Shown here in pieces: positions 47,301-61,950 of a stretch of 64,000 nucleotides of DNA. Source of the stretch: Bathynomus jamesi (Eukaryota > Arthropoda > Malacostraca > Isopoda > Cirolanidae); assembly GCA_023014485.1 (NCBI GenBank), contig JAJOZX010012257.1:44027-108026 (forward strand). The letters run 5' to 3'. A program made the translations under genes and the position numbers. The notes beneath the pieces were generated by a model. It saw only the letters and a list, made by a program, of their open reading frames with translations. It ran no database searches and was not told the DNA's origin. The stretch's first letter is position 1. Each line of letters begins with the position of its first letter.

Positions 47301-49304
47301 GTCTGGCGAGTCTGTAGCCAAGAGTTTAACAGAGTGGCGACCGAAAAGAATTAGAATGTTATAGAAGAAATATCCGTTGCTTGCCTCCTAACTAGAACCC
47401 CCGTCGATCCGAACCACCCCCCCAGGGCCATAGACGGAGGGGTTAACATATATATATATATTATATATATATATAATATATATATATATCGATAGAAACG
47501 CGTTCTTTGAAGAAGAACCACAAGGGGAAAGTATAACGGATTTCGACTTTACGACGGAGGATATTGCACAAGTCATAGGGGAACTAAAAACACACTCAGC
47601 GGCAGGACCGGATAAATGGAATGCCACACTGATCAAAAACTGCAAGAATGCAATCGCTGAGCCCCTATACTGGATATGGAGACGATCATTAAACACGGGA
47701 GAAATACCGGGCATCCTGAAGAGCGCGAACATAGTCCCAATATATAAAGGAGGAGATCGATCCGAGGCCAAAAACTATAGGCCAGTGTCGCTTACATCTC
47801 ATCTCACCAAAATATTTGAAAGAATTGTTAGACAGAAAATCTATGACTTTTTGGAAACTCAGAAAAATTCAATGATAACCAACACGGGTTTTCGGTCAGG
47901 CAGATCATGCCTGTCACAACTAATGGAACACTACAACAACATTATTGATTCACTTGAAAGTAATGAAAACTATGATGTACTATACACAGACTTTGCTAAA
48001 GCGTTCGACAAGTGTGACCATGGAATCATAATACATAAACTGAAATATATGGGAATAACAGGAAAAGTAGGGAAATGGATATATAATTTCCCTAGTGAGC
48101 GGAGGCAAGTCGTTACAGTACAAGGAGTATCTTCATCAGAATCAGAGGTCATCAGCTCAGTACCACAAGGAACGGTATTAGCTCCACTACTCTTCATAAT
48201 CATGCTAACTGACATAGATGAGGACGTTACCAGAGACAGCACAGTAACATCCTTTGCAGATGACACAAAGATCAGTAGAAAAATACGAAACCAGAAGACA
48301 TAGGATCTCTACAAACCGACATAAAAAAAATTTACAAGTGGACTGAAGACAACAATATGAAGTTTAACACCGAGAAATTTCAGCTATTACGGTACGGAAA
48401 AAGAGAAGACCTAAAGTCCATGGAATATTATACCCCAAATGGACAGGAAGTCCAGAGAAATTCCAGAGCAAAAGATTTAGGGGTTGTAATGACAGATGAT
48501 GCGAAATTTGAAACACAAAATAAGATAGCAGTAAACAGAGCAAAGAGAATAACGGGTCAGATATTGAGAACTTTTAAACGAAGGGATAGGAATGTAATGA
48601 TCCCTCTACTGAAAACCCTGATAATACCCAAACTGGAATACTGCTCGGTCCTAACATCCCCATATAAAAAAGAAGACATTAGACAGCTGGAGGGGATTCA
48701 AAGAAGTTTCACAGCCAAGATCAATGGGTGCAAAGAACTAAATTACTGGGATAGGTTACGAGAACTAGACCTATATTCACTGGAAAGGAGAAGAGAGAGA
48801 TACACCATTATTTACACTTGGAAAATAATGGAGAAACTAGTCCCTAATCTTACTCTGAATTCTATTTTTACCTACAATAGTCAATAAAATTAGTTTATCA
48901 ATTGTACTATCATGGAAGCCTTGAAAAATCCATGAACTTTAAAATTTATGTTTTTCCCTTTTACCTATTCATTATGAAGGTAATTTATCCCACAGAAAAA
49001 AATAAAATTTGGTAAAAAAATTTAACCATATCATTGTTTGTCTAACTTAATTGTTTGTCTAAAATTAAAGTTTTAATCTTTGAATTTTATATTTTATAAT
49101 AGCCCTCTAAGCGAGTGTCATGTTAAAAATTTGGATACTCTGCATTGTACTCAACTACCTGAACTCGTTCTGTATAAAACTTGTATTGTAAAAAAGAATG
49201 TCGTCATCTAACTTGAATTACTTACGATGTTATTTCTCAATTGTATTATATTGTATTAATTGTATTATATTATTGTATTAATACCATTTTAGGGGGGGAA
49301 ATAC
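47301..49304 (+). repeat. B9 interior
   Basis: Leader 47301-47447, TA tract 47448-47489 with two interruptions, ending TATCGATAG instead of TATGCGATAG (shared with B11). RT segment, 3' interior 48888-49304. Confidence 0.7.
47490..48887 (+). pseudogene. endonuclease-less non-LTR RT segment, B9
   Basis: An A-run contraction near 47864 and an extra T near 47891 put ~9 residues out of frame (the KKFNDNQHGF stretch). One A lost near 48290 (ACGAAACCAG) breaks the frame after FADD. Open blocks are 47785-48303 and 48357-48887. Confidence 0.85.
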
Positions 49305-50917
49305 TGTAAAAAGTGAACAATGAACAATTCCTACACCATCATTATATGGATTCATTGTCTTCATGCAGTACTTATGTTCGTATAGTTTTTATGTTCGAAT
49401 GTCCATTTTTACATAAGAACCAAAATCGCTTAACGGGAGTTTGGATAATAATTTTACTTGTAGCTTCCTATTTTTGTTCGTGTCACAACCCTACGATCTA
49501 CCATATCTATGGTTTAGTCGTATCCATTTTCCATTTGTTATAGAAGTTATTATAATTAATTATGAATTGTCTTGCATCTCACCCTCGACCCTAGATTATG
49601 CATACACATTGCATGTAACAGGATTGGAACCCGTAGTTGTACTTCTTAGTCATTACTACCCACACTTTGTCTCTAATTCGTTCTTGTAAATCTTCCTAAT
49701 AATGATTTGTACTATACGTAAAAATTCAATAACTATGACGTCACATTTTCCCTTCATCATATATCTAGTAGTCAATGTATGAAAATTCTTTAACATCATA
49801 CTAAGGACGAAACACTCTATAGAAGTCATTATTTATATGTTATGTAGTATAAATATAACTATTATTCGACCATATCTCCCGCCCCATACGTCCATATCTT
49901 ATCTTGATCATTATCCTATATAAATTTTATTAAATATTCATTTTTTCTCATTCGTTCGAAAACGCAAAAATACGTTCTCGTATTGTTTTTTTTTATTATT
50001 TTTTTTCAAGTGCGTTCACCCTCAAGATATTCATAAATGCTTACTAAGATCGAATTCCGCTCACGACGACAGATTCGAACGCCTCAAAGATAAAATATCT
50101 CCGTTCGCTCTGATTTCAAATTTATAACATGTTAAACATATTATAAGATATTATGTATATAAATCTATATCATGTGTGCCATGTACGTTGTATTATATTT
50201 CTAAACATCTTAATTGTCTATTAATATGAAACACTGCTAAAACAAAACAAAGTTATAGTAACTGTTTAATTGTAATTAACTGTAATACTTTAATTTAATA
50301 TAACGTAATGTACTTTAATGAAACTGTAATTAATAATAACTTGTAATGTACTTCATTGAAACTGTAATTAAATGTAATGATTTAATATATACGGTAATGT
50401 AAGAATGTACTTTAAAATGGAAGTGTAATTAAACAATAAGTGAATATGAAGTAATCCATAATTGTAATCGTAATTGTAATGAACCAAAATTAATACGTAC
50501 TCAGTCGTGTACTTAATTTGTACTTATGTGTACTATTACGAAATATCGCCTTCAGAAATGAAGATTCGGCAAAAATATACGATTAGTTTTTATTTTATTT
50601 TTTTTTATTTTTAGTTGAAATTTTTCAAACCATCTGATCATGTGTTTAAAAGGGGTGGAACTTAACCTTCAACTGTCGTACCCCAACATTTAGGTTTATA
50701 TTATACATGTACTTGTAAAATTAAAGCACTTCTTCATTAGACTTCTTCATTATTGCTCTTCAGATTAGCACTTCATTAGGACTCCTTTGTTAGCAGCCTC
50801 GCTGCGGGGAGGGGCAGAGAAAGTATCAGAGTATTATAAAAAGAGAAGAATTAAAAATTGGCGACCCTTTGCCCAAATTAAGAGAACCCAAGCACCATAG
50901 AAGATATTGGCATAACA
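49305..50917 (+). repeat. putative LTR 11
   Basis: 1,613 bp, core type with a few single-base losses (C-run near 49883, T-run near 50600). Confidence 0.6.
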
Positions 50918-51061
50918 GTCTGGCGAGTCTGTAGCCAAGAGTTTAACAGAGTGGCGACCGAAAAGAATTAGAATGTTATAGAAGAAATATCCGTTGCTTG
51001 CCTCCTAACTAGAACCCCCGTCGATCCGAACCACCCCCCCAGGGCCATAGACGGAGGGGTT

Positions 51062-51103
<42 letters not shown>

Positions 51104-52916
51104 ATAGAAACGCGTTCTTTGAAGAAGAACCACAAGGGGAAAGTATAACGGATTTCGACTTTACGACGGAGGATATTGCACAAGTCATAGGGGAACTAAA
51201 AACACACTCAGCGGCAGGACCGGATAAATGGAATGCCACACTGATCAAAAACTGCAAGAATGCAATCGCTGAGCCCCTATACTGGATATGGAGACGATCA
51301 TTAAACACGGGAGAAATACCGGGCATCCTGAAGAGCGCGAACATAGTCCCAATATATAAAGGAGGAGATCGATCCGAGGCCAAAAACTATAGGCCAGTGT
51401 CGCTTACATCTCATCTCACCAAAATATTTGAAAGAATTGTTAGACAGAAAATCTATGACTTTTTGGAAACTCAGAAAAATTCAATGATAACCAACACGGG
51501 TTTCGGTCAGGCAGATCATGCCTGTCACAACTAATGGAACACTACAACAACATTATGATTCACTTGAAAGTAATGAAAACTATGATGTACTATACACAGA
51601 CTTTGCTAAAGCGTTCGACAAGTGTGACCATGGAATCATAATACATAAACTGAAATATATGGGAATAACAGGAAAAGTAGGGAAATGGATATATAATTTC
51701 CCTAGTGAGCGGAGGCAAGTCGTTACAGTACAAGGTATCTTCATCAGAATCAGAGGTCATCAGCCTCAGTACCACAAGGAACGGTATTAGCTCCACTACT
51801 CTTCATAATCATGCTAACTGACATAGATGAGGACGTTACCAGAGACAGCACAGTAACATCCTTTGCAGATGACACAAAGATCAGTAGAAAAATACGAAAA
51901 CCAGAAGACATAGGATCTCTACAAACCGACATAAAAAAAATTTACAAGTGGACTGAAGACAACAATATGAAGTTTAACACCGAGAAATTTCAGCTATTAC
52001 GGTACGGAAAAAGAGAAGACCTAAAGTCCATGGAATATTATACCCCAAATGGACAGGAAGTCCAGAGAAATTCCAGAGCAAAAGATTTAGGGGTTGTAAT
52101 GACAGATGATGCGAAATTTGAAACACAAAATAAGATAGCAGTAAACAGAGCAAAGAGAATAACGGGTCAGATATTGAGAACTTTTAAACGAAGGGATAGG
52201 AATGTAATGATCCCTCTACTGAAAACCCTGATAATACCCAAACTGGAATACTGCTCGGTCCTAACATCCCCATATAAAAAAGAAGACATTAGACAGCTGG
52301 AGGGGATTCAAAGAAGTTTCACAGCCAAGATCAATGGGTGCAAAGAACTAAATTACTGGGATAGGTTACGAGAACTAGACCTATATTCACTGGAAAGGAG
52401 AAGAGAGAGATACACCATTATTTACACTTGGAAAATAATGGAGAAACTAGTCCCTAATCTTACTCTGAATTCTATTTTTACCTACAATAGTCAATAAAAT
52501 TAGTTTATCAATTGTACTATCATGGAAGCCTTGAAAAATCCATGAACTTTAAAATTTATGTTTTTCCCTTTTACCTATTCATTATGAAGGTAATTTATCC
52601 CACAGAAAAAAATAAAATTTGGTAAAAAAATTTAACCATATCATTGTTTGTCTAACTTAATTGTTTGTCTAAAATTAAAGTTTTAATCTTTGAATTTTTA
52701 TATTTTATAATAGCCCTCTAAGCGAGTGTCATGTTAAAAATTTGGATACTCTGCATTGTACTCAACTACCTGAACTCGTTCTGTATAAAACTTGTATTGT
52801 AAAAAAGAATGTCGTCATCTAACTTGAATTACTTACGATGTTATTTTCTCAATTGTATTATATTGTATTAATTGTATTATATTATTGTATTAATACCATT
52901 TTAGGGGGGGAAATAC
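50918..52916 (+). repeat. B10 interior
   Basis: Leader 50918-51064, TA tract 51065-51100 (36 bp), RT segment, 3' interior 52498-52916. Confidence 0.7.
51101..52497 (+). pseudogene. endonuclease-less non-LTR RT segment, B10
   Basis: Breaks: A-run contraction near 51478, TATTG to TATG near 51556, a 3-bp loss (CAAGGTATC) near 51735, and an extra C near 51764 just before PQG. From 51811 through FADD to the stop at 52497 the frame is intact. Confidence 0.85.
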
Positions 52917-54531
52917 TGTAAAAAGTGAACAATGAACAATTCCTACACCATCATTATATGGATTCATTGTCTTCATGCAGTACTTATGTTCGTATAGTTT
53001 TTATGTTCGAATGTCCATTTTTACATAAGAACCAAAATCGCTTAACGGGAGTTTGGATAATAATTTTACTTGTAGCTTCCTATTTTTGTTCGTGTCACAA
53101 CCCTACGATCTACCATATCTATGGTTTAGTCGTATCCATTTTCCATTTGTTATAGAAGTTATTATAATTAATTATGAATTGTCTTGCATCTCACCCTCGA
53201 CCCTAGATTATGCATACACATTGCATGTAACAGGATTGGAACCCGTAGTTGTACTTCTTAGTCATTACTACCCACACTTTGTCTCTAATTCGTTCTTGTA
53301 AATCTTCCTAATAATGATTTGTACTATACGTAAAAATTCAATAACTATGACGTCACATTTTCCCTTCATCATATATCTAGTAGTCAATGTATGAAAATTC
53401 TTTAACATCATACTAAGGACGAAACACTCTATAGAAGTCATTATTTATATGTTATGTAGTATAAATATAACTATTATTCGACCATATCTCCCGCCCCCAT
53501 ACGTCCATATCTTCTCTTGATCATTATCCTATATAAATTTTATTAAATATTCATTTTTTCTCATTCGTTCGAAAACGCAAAAATACGTTCTCGTATTGTT
53601 TTTTTATTATTTTTTTTCAAGTGCGTTCACCCCTCAAGATATTCATAAATGCTTACTAAGATCGAATTCCGCTCACGACGACAGATTCGAACGCCTCAAA
53701 GATAAAATATCTCCGTTCGCTCTGATTTCAAATTTATAACATGTTAAACATATTATAAGATATTATGTATATAAATCTATATCATGTGTGCCATGTACGT
53801 TGTATTATATTTCTAAACATCTTAATTGTCTATTAATATGAAACACTGCTAAAACAAAACAAAGTTATAGTAACTGTTTAATTGTAATTAACTGTAATAC
53901 TTTAATTTAATATAACGTAATGTACTTTAATGAAACTGTAATTAATAATAACTTGTAATGTACTTCATTGAAACTGTAATTAAATGTAATGATTTAATAT
54001 ATACGGTAATGTAAGAATGTACTTTAAAATGGAAGTGTAATTAAACAATAAGTGAATATGAAGTAATCCATAATTGTAATCGTAATTGTAATGAACCAAA
54101 ATTAATACGTACTCAGTCGTGTACTTAATTTGTACTTATGTGTACTATTACGAAATATCGCCTTCAGAAATGAAGATTCGGCAAAAATATACGATTAGTT
54201 TTTTTATTTTTTTTTTATTATTTTTAGTTGAAATTTTTCAAACCATCTGATCATGTGTTTAAAAGGGGTGGAACTTAACCTTCAACTGTCGTACCCCAAC
54301 ATTTAGGTTTATATTATACATGTACTTGTAAAATTAAAGCACTTCTTCATTAGACTTCTTCATTATTGCTCTTCAGATTAGCACTTCATTAGGACTCCTT
54401 TGTTAGCAGCCTCGCTGCGGGGAGGGGGCAGAGAAAGTATCAGAGTATTATAAAAAGAGAAGAATTAAAAATTGGCGACCCTTTGCCCAAATTAAGAGAA
54501 CCCAAGCACCATAGAAGATATTGGCATAACA
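52917..54531 (+). repeat. putative LTR 12
   Basis: 1,615 bp, core type; one substitution (TCTTCTCTTGATC) near 53515. Confidence 0.6.
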
Positions 54532-54674
54532 GTCTGGCGAGTCTGTAGCCAAGAGTTTAACAGAGTGGCGACCGAAAAGAATTAGAATGTTATAGAAGAA
54601 ATATCCGTTGCTTGCCTCCTAACTAGAACCCCCGTCGATCCGAACCACCCCCCAGGGCCATAGACGGAGGGGTT

Positions 54675-54717
<43 letters not shown>

Positions 54718-56529
54718 AGAAACGCGTTCTTTGAAGAAGAACCACAAGGGGAAAGTATAACGGATTTCGACTTTACGACGGAGGATATTGCACAAGTCAT
54801 AGGGGAACTAAAAACACACTCAGCGGCAGGACCGGATAAATGGAATGCCACACTGATCAAAAACTGCAAGAATGCAATCGCTGAGCCCCTATACTGGATA
54901 TGGAGACGATCATTAAACACGGGAGAAATACCGGGCATCCTGAAGAGCGCGAACATAGTCCCAATATATAAAGGAGGAGATCGATCCGAGGCCAAAAACT
55001 ATAGGCCAGTGTCGCTTACATCTCATCTCACCAAAATATTTGAAAGAATTGTTAGACAGAAAATCTATGACTTTTTGGAAACTCAGAAAAAATTCAATGA
55101 TAACCAACACGGGTTTCGGTCAGGCAGATCATGCCTGTCACAACTAATGGAACTACAACAACATTATTGATTCACTTGAAAGTAATGAAAACTATGATGT
55201 ACTATACACAGACTTTGCTAAAGCGTTCGACAAGTGTGACCATGGAATCATAATACATAAACTGAAATATATGGGAATAACAGGAAAAGTAGGGAAATGG
55301 ATATATAATTTCCCTAGTGAGCGGAGGCAAGTCGTTACAGTACAAGGAGTATCTTCATCAGAATCAGAGGTCATCAGCTCAGTACCACAAGGAACGGTAT
55401 TAGCTCCACTACTCTTCATAATCATGCTAACTGACATAGATGAGGACGTTACCAGAGACAGCACAGTAACATCCTTTGCAGATGACACAAAGATCAGTAG
55501 AAAAATACGAAAACCAGAAGACATAGGATCTCTACAAACCGACATAAAAAAAATTTACAAGTGGACTGAAGACAACAATATGAAGTTTAACACCGAGAAA
55601 TTTCAGCTATTACGGTACGGAAAAAGAGAAGACCTAAAGTCCATGGAATATTATACCCCAAATGGACAGGAAGTCCAGAGAAATTCCAGAGCAAAAGATT
55701 TAGGGGTTGTAATGACAGATGATGCGAAATTTGAAACACAAAATAAGATAGCAGTAAACAGAGCAAAGAGAATAACGGGTCAGATATTGAGAACTTTTAA
55801 ACGAAGGGATAGGAATGTAATGATCCCTCTACTGAAAACCCTGATAATACCCAAACTGGAATACTGCTCGGTCCTAACATCCCCATATAAAAAAGAAGAC
55901 ATTAGACAGCTGGAGGGGATTCAAAGAAGTTTCACAGCCAAGATCAATGGGTGCAAAGAACTAAATTACTGGGATAGGTTACGAGAACTAGACCTATATT
56001 CACTGGAAAGGAGAAGAGAGAGATACACCATTATTTACACTTGGAAAATAATGGAGAAACTAGTCCCTAATCTTACTCTGAATTCTATTTTTACCTACAA
56101 TAGTCAATAAAATTAGTTTATCAATTGTACTATCATGGAAGCCTTGAAAAATCCATGAACTTTAAAATTTATGTTTTTCCCTTTTACCTATTCATTATGA
56201 AGGTAATTTATCCCACAGAAAAAAATAAAATTTGGTAAAAAAATTTAACCATATCATTGTTTGTCTAACTTAATTGTTTGTCTAAAATTAAAGTTTTAAT
56301 CTTTGAATTTTTATATTTTATAATAGCCCTCTAAGCGAGTGTCATGTTAAAAATTTGGATACTCTGCATTGTACTCAACTACCTGAACTCGTTCTGTATA
56401 AAACTTGTATTGTAAAAAAGAATGTCGTCATCTAACTTGAATTACTTACGATGTTATTTTCTCAATTGTATTATATTGTATTAATTGTATTATATTATTG
56501 TATTAATACCATTTTAGGGGGGGAAATAC
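54532..56529 (+). repeat. B11 interior
   Basis: Leader 54532-54677, TA tract 54678-54713 (36 bp) ending TATCGATAG as in B9, RT segment, 3' interior 56111-56529. Confidence 0.7.
54714..56110 (+). pseudogene. endonuclease-less non-LTR RT segment, B11
   Basis: One 2-bp loss (GGAACTACAAC for GGAACACTACAAC) near 55152, 16 codons before domain A, is the only break. From 55271 the frame is intact to the stop. Confidence 0.87.
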
Positions 56530-58143
56530 TGTAAAAAGTGAACAATGAACAATTCCTACACCATCATTATATGGATTCATTGTCTTCATGCAGTACTTAT
56601 GTTCGTATAGTTTTTATGTTCGAATGTCCATTTTTACATAAGAACCAAAATCGCTTAACGGGAGTTTGGATAATAATTTACTTGTAGCTTCCTATTTTTG
56701 TTCGTGTCACAACCCTACGATCTACCATATCTATGGTTTAGTCGTATCCATTTTCCATTTGTTATAGAAGTTATTATAATTAATTATGAATTGTCTTGCA
56801 TCTCACCCTCGACCCTAGATTATGCATACACATTGCATGTAACAGGATTGGAACCCGTAGTTGTACTTCTTAGTCATTACTACCCACACTTTGTCTCTAA
56901 TTCGTTCTTGTAAATCTTCCTAATAATGATTTGTACTATACGTAAAAATTCAATAACTATGACGTCACATTTTCCCTTCATCATATATCTAGTAGTCAAT
57001 GTATGAAAATTCTTTAACATCATACTAAGGACGAAACACTCTATAGAAGTCATTATTTATATGTTATGTAGTATAAATATAACTATTATTCGACCATATC
57101 TCCCGCCCCCATACGTCCATATCTTATCTTGATCATTATCCTATATAAATTTTATTAAATATTCATTTTTTCTCATTCGTTCGAAAACGCAAAAATACGT
57201 TCTCGTATTGTTTTTTTTATTATTTTTTTTCAAGTGCGTTCACCCCTCAAGATATTCATAAATGCTTACTAAGATCGAATTCCGCTCACGACGACAGATT
57301 CGAACGCCTCAAAGATAAAATATCTCCGTTCGCTCTGATTTCAAATTTATAACATGTTAAACATATTATAAGATATTATGTATATAAATCTATATCATGT
57401 GTGCCATGTACGTTGTATTATATTTCTAAACATCTTAATTGTCTATTAATATGAAACACTGCTAAAACAAAACAAAGTTATAGTAACTGTTTAATTGTAA
57501 TTAACTGTAATACTTTAATTTAATATAACGTAATGTACTTTAATGAAACTGTAATTAATAATAACTTGTAATGTACTTCATTGAAACTGTAATTAAATGT
57601 AATGATTTAATATATACGGTAATGTAAGAATGTACTTTAAAATGGAAGTGTAATTAAACAATAAGTGAATATGAAGTAATCCATAATTGTAATCGTAATT
57701 GTAATGAACCAAAATTAATACGTACTCAGTCGTGTACTTAATTTGTACTTATGTGTACTATTACGAAATATCGCCTTCAGAAATGAAGATTCGGCAAAAA
57801 TATACGATTAGTTTTTATTTTTATTTTTTTTTATTTTTAGTTGAAATTTTTCAAACCATCTGATCATGTGTTTAAAAGGGGTGGAACTTAACCTTCAACT
57901 GTCGTACCCCAACATTTAGGTTTATATATACATGTACTTGTAAAATTAAAGCACTTCTTCATTAGACTTCTTCATTATTGCTCTTCAGATTAGCACTTCA
58001 TTAGGACTCCTTTGTTAGCAGCCTCGCTGCGGGGAGGGGGCAGAGAAAGTATCAGAGTATTATAAAAAGAGAAGAATTAAAAATTGGCGACCCTTTGCCC
58101 AAATTAAGAGAACCCAAGCACCATAGAAGATATTGGCATAACA
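56530..58143 (+). repeat. putative LTR 13
   Basis: 1,614 bp, last of the CACTGCTAAAAC / GGGGTGGAAC core type. A T lost near 56680 shortens the small overlapping frames seen in other LTRs, which argues against their being genes. Confidence 0.6.
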
Positions 58144-58287
58144 GTCTGGCGAGTCTGTAGCCAAGAGTTTAACAGAGTGGCGACCGAAAAGAATTAGAAT
58201 GTTATAGAAGAAATATCCGTTGCTTGCCTCCTAACTAGAACCCCCGTCGATCCGAACCACCCCCCCAGGGCCATAGACGGAGGGGTT

Positions 58288-58341
<54 letters not shown>

Positions 58342-60157
58342 ATAGAAACGCGTTCTTTGAAGAAGAACCACAAGGGGAAAGTATAACGGATTTCGACTTT
58401 ACGACGGAGGATATTGCACAAGTCATAGGGGAACTAAAAACACACTCAGCGGCAGGACCGGATAAATGGAATGCCACACTGATCAAAAACTGCAAGAATG
58501 CAATCGCTGAGCCCCTATACTGGATATGGAGACGATCATTAAACACGGGAGAAATACCGGGCATCCTGAAGAGCGCGAACATAGTCCCAATATATAAAGG
58601 AGGAGATCGATCCGAGGCCAAAAACTATAGGCCAGTGTCGCTTACATCTCATCTCACCAAAATATTTGAAAGAATTGTTAGACAGAAAATCTATGACTTT
58701 TTGGAAACTCAGAAAAAATTCAATGATAACCAACACGGGTTTCGGTCAGGCAGATCATGCCTGTCACAACTAATGGAACACTACAACAACATTATTGATT
58801 CACTTGAAAGTAATGAAAACTATGATGTACTATACACAGACTTTGCTAAAGCGTTCGACAAGTGTGACCATGGAATCATAATACATAAACTGAAATATAT
58901 GGGAATAACAGGAAAAGTAGGGAAATGGATATATAATTTCCCTAGTGAGCGGAGGCAAGTCGTTACAGTACAAGGAGTATCTTCATCAGAATCAGAGGTC
59001 ATCAGCTCAGTACCACAAGGAACGGTATTAGCTCCACTACTCTTCATAATCATGCTAACTGACATAGATGAGGACGTTACCAGAGACAGCACAGTAACAT
59101 CCTTTGCAGATGACACAAAGATCAGTAGAAAAATACGAAAACCAGAAGACATAGGATCTCTACAAACCGACATAAAAAAAATTTACAAGTGGACTGAAGA
59201 CAACAATATGAAGTTTAACACCGAGAAATTTCAGCTATTACGGTACGGAAAAAGAGAAGACCTAAAGTCCATGGAATATTATACCCCAAATGGACAGGAA
59301 GTCCAGAGAAATTCCAGAGCAAAAGATTTAGGGGTTGTAATGACAGATGATGCGAAATTTGAAACACAAAATAAGATAGCAGTAAACAGAGCAAAGAGAA
59401 TAACGGGTCAGATATTGAGAACTTTTAAACGAAGGGATAGGAATGTAATGATCCCTCTACTGAAAACCCTGATAATACCCAAACTGGAATACTGCTCGGT
59501 CCTAACATCCCCATATAAAAAAGAAGACATTAGACAGCTGGAGGGGATTCAAAGAAGTTTCACAGCCAAGATCAATGGGTGCAAAGAACTAAATTACTGG
59601 GATAGGTTACGAGAACTAGACCTATATTCACTGGAAAGGAGAAGAGAGAGATACACCATTATTTACACTTGGAAAATAATGGAGAAACTAGTCCCTAATC
59701 TTACTCTGAATTCTATTTTTACCTACAATAGTCAATAAAATTAGTTTATCAATTGTACTATCATGGAAGCCTTGAAAAATCCATGAACTTTAAAATTTAT
59801 GTTTTTCCCTTTTACCTATTCATTATGAAGGTAATTTATCCCACAGAAAAAAATAAAATTTGGTAAAAAAATTTAACCATATCATTGTTTGTCTAACTTA
59901 ATTGTTTGTCTAAAATTAAAGTTTTAATCTTTGAATTTTTATATTTTATAATAGCCCTCTAAGCGAGTGTCATGTTAAAAATTTGGATACTCTGCATTGT
60001 ACTCAACTACCTGAACTCGTTCTGTATAAAACTTGTATTGTAAAAAAGAATGTCGTCATCTAACTTGAATTACTTACGATGTTATTTTCTCAATTGTATT
60101 ATATTGTATTAATTGTATTATATTATTGTATTAATACCATTTTAGGGGGGGAAATAC
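58144..60157 (+). repeat. B12 interior
   Basis: Leader 58144-58290, longest TA tract in the window (58291-58338, 48 bp, pure), RT segment, 3' interior 59739-60157. Confidence 0.7.
58338..59738 (+). CDS. intact endonuclease-less non-LTR RT frame, B12
   Basis: Third copy with the full 466-codon frame and all catalytic Asp, equal to B6 and B8. Codon 1 (TGC) uses the last T of the TA tract. No ATG precedes QLMEHY, so translation would need a non-AUG start or a fused leader. Confidence 0.75.
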
Positions 60158-61771
60158 TGTAAAAAGTGAACAATGAACAATTCCTACACCATCATTATAT
60201 GGATTCATTGTCTTCATGCAGTACTTATGTTCGTATAGTTTTTATGTTCGAATGTCCATTTTTACATAAGAACCAAAATCGCTTAACGGGAGTTTGGATA
60301 ATAATTTTACTTGTAGCTTCCTATTTTTGTTCGTGTCACAACCCTACGATCTACCATATCTATGGTTTAGTCGTATCCATTTTCCATTTGTTATAGAAGT
60401 TATTATAATTAATTATGAATTGTCTTGCATCTCACCCTCGACCCTAGATTATGCATACACATTGCATGTAACAGGATTGGAACCCGTAGTTGTACTTCTT
60501 AGTCATTACTACCCACACTTTGTCTCTAATTCGTTCTTGTAAATCTTCCTAATAATGATTTGTACTATACGTAAAAATTCAATAACTATGACGTCACATT
60601 TTCCCTTCATCATATATCTAGTAGTCAATGTATGAAAATTCTTTAACATCATACTAAGGACGAAACACTCTATAGAAGTCATTATTTATATGTTATGTAG
60701 TATAAATATAACTATTATTCGACCATATCTCCCGCCCCCATACGTCCATATCTTATCTTGATCATTATCCTATATAAATTTTATTAAATATTCATTTTTT
60801 CTCATTCGTTCGAAAACGCAAAAATACGTTCTCGTATTGTTTTTTTTATTATTTTTTTTCAAGTGCGTTCACCCCTCAAGATATTCATAAATGCTTACTA
60901 AGATCGAATTCCGCTCACGACGACAGATTCGAACGCCTCAAAGATAAAATATCTCCGTTCGCTCTGATTTCAAATTTATAACATGTTAAACATATTATAA
61001 GATATTATGTATATAAATCTATATCATGTGTGCCATGTACGTTGTATTATATTTCTAAACATCTTAATTGTCTATTAATATGAAACACTGCAAAACAAAA
61101 CAAAGTTATAGTAACTGTTTAATTGTAATTAACTGTAATACTTTAATTTAATATAACGTAATGTACTTTAATGAAACTGTAATTAATAATAACTTGTAAT
61201 GTACTTCATTGAAACTGTAATTAAATGTAATGATTTAATATATACGGTAATGTTAGAATGTACTTTAAAATGGAAGTGTAATTAAACAATAAGTGAATAT
61301 GAAGTAATCCATAATTGTAATCGTAATTGTAATGAACCAAAATTAATACGTACTCAGTCGTGTACTTAATTTGTACTTATGTGTACTATTACGAAATATC
61401 GCCTTCAGAAATGAAGATTCGGCAAAAATATACGATTAGGTTTTATTTTTATTTTTTTTTATTTTTAGTTGAAATTTTTCAAACCATCTGATCATGTGTT
61501 TAAAAGGGGGGAACTTAACCTTCAACTGTCGTACCCCAACATTTAGGTTTATATTATACATGTACTTGTAAAATTAAAGCACTTCTTCATTAGACTTCTT
61601 CATTATTGCTCTTCAGATTAGCACTTCATTAGGACTCCTTTGTTAGCAGCCTCGCTGCGGGGAGGGGGCAGAGAAAGTATCAGAGTATTATAAAAAGAGA
61701 AGAATTAAAAATTGGCGACCCTTTGCCCAAATTAAGAGAACCCAAGCACCATAGAAGATATTGGCATAACA
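60158..61771 (+). repeat. putative LTR 14
   Basis: 1,614 bp. Departs from the core type: AATGTTAGAATG (61251-61260) and GATTAGGTTTTAT (61434 on) as in LTR 4, CACTGCAAAAC as in LTR 5, and an uninterrupted G run as in LTRs 2-4. It lies ten units after LTR 4. Confidence 0.6.
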
Positions 61772-61914
61772 GTCTGGCGAGTCTGTAGCCAAGAGTTTAA
61801 CAGAGTGGCGACCGAAAAGAATTAGAATGTTATAGAAGAAATATCCGTTGCTTGCCTCCTAACTAGAACCCCCGTCGATCCGAACCCCCCCCCAGGGCCA
61901 TAGACGGAGGGGTT

Positions 61915-61950
<36 letters not shown>

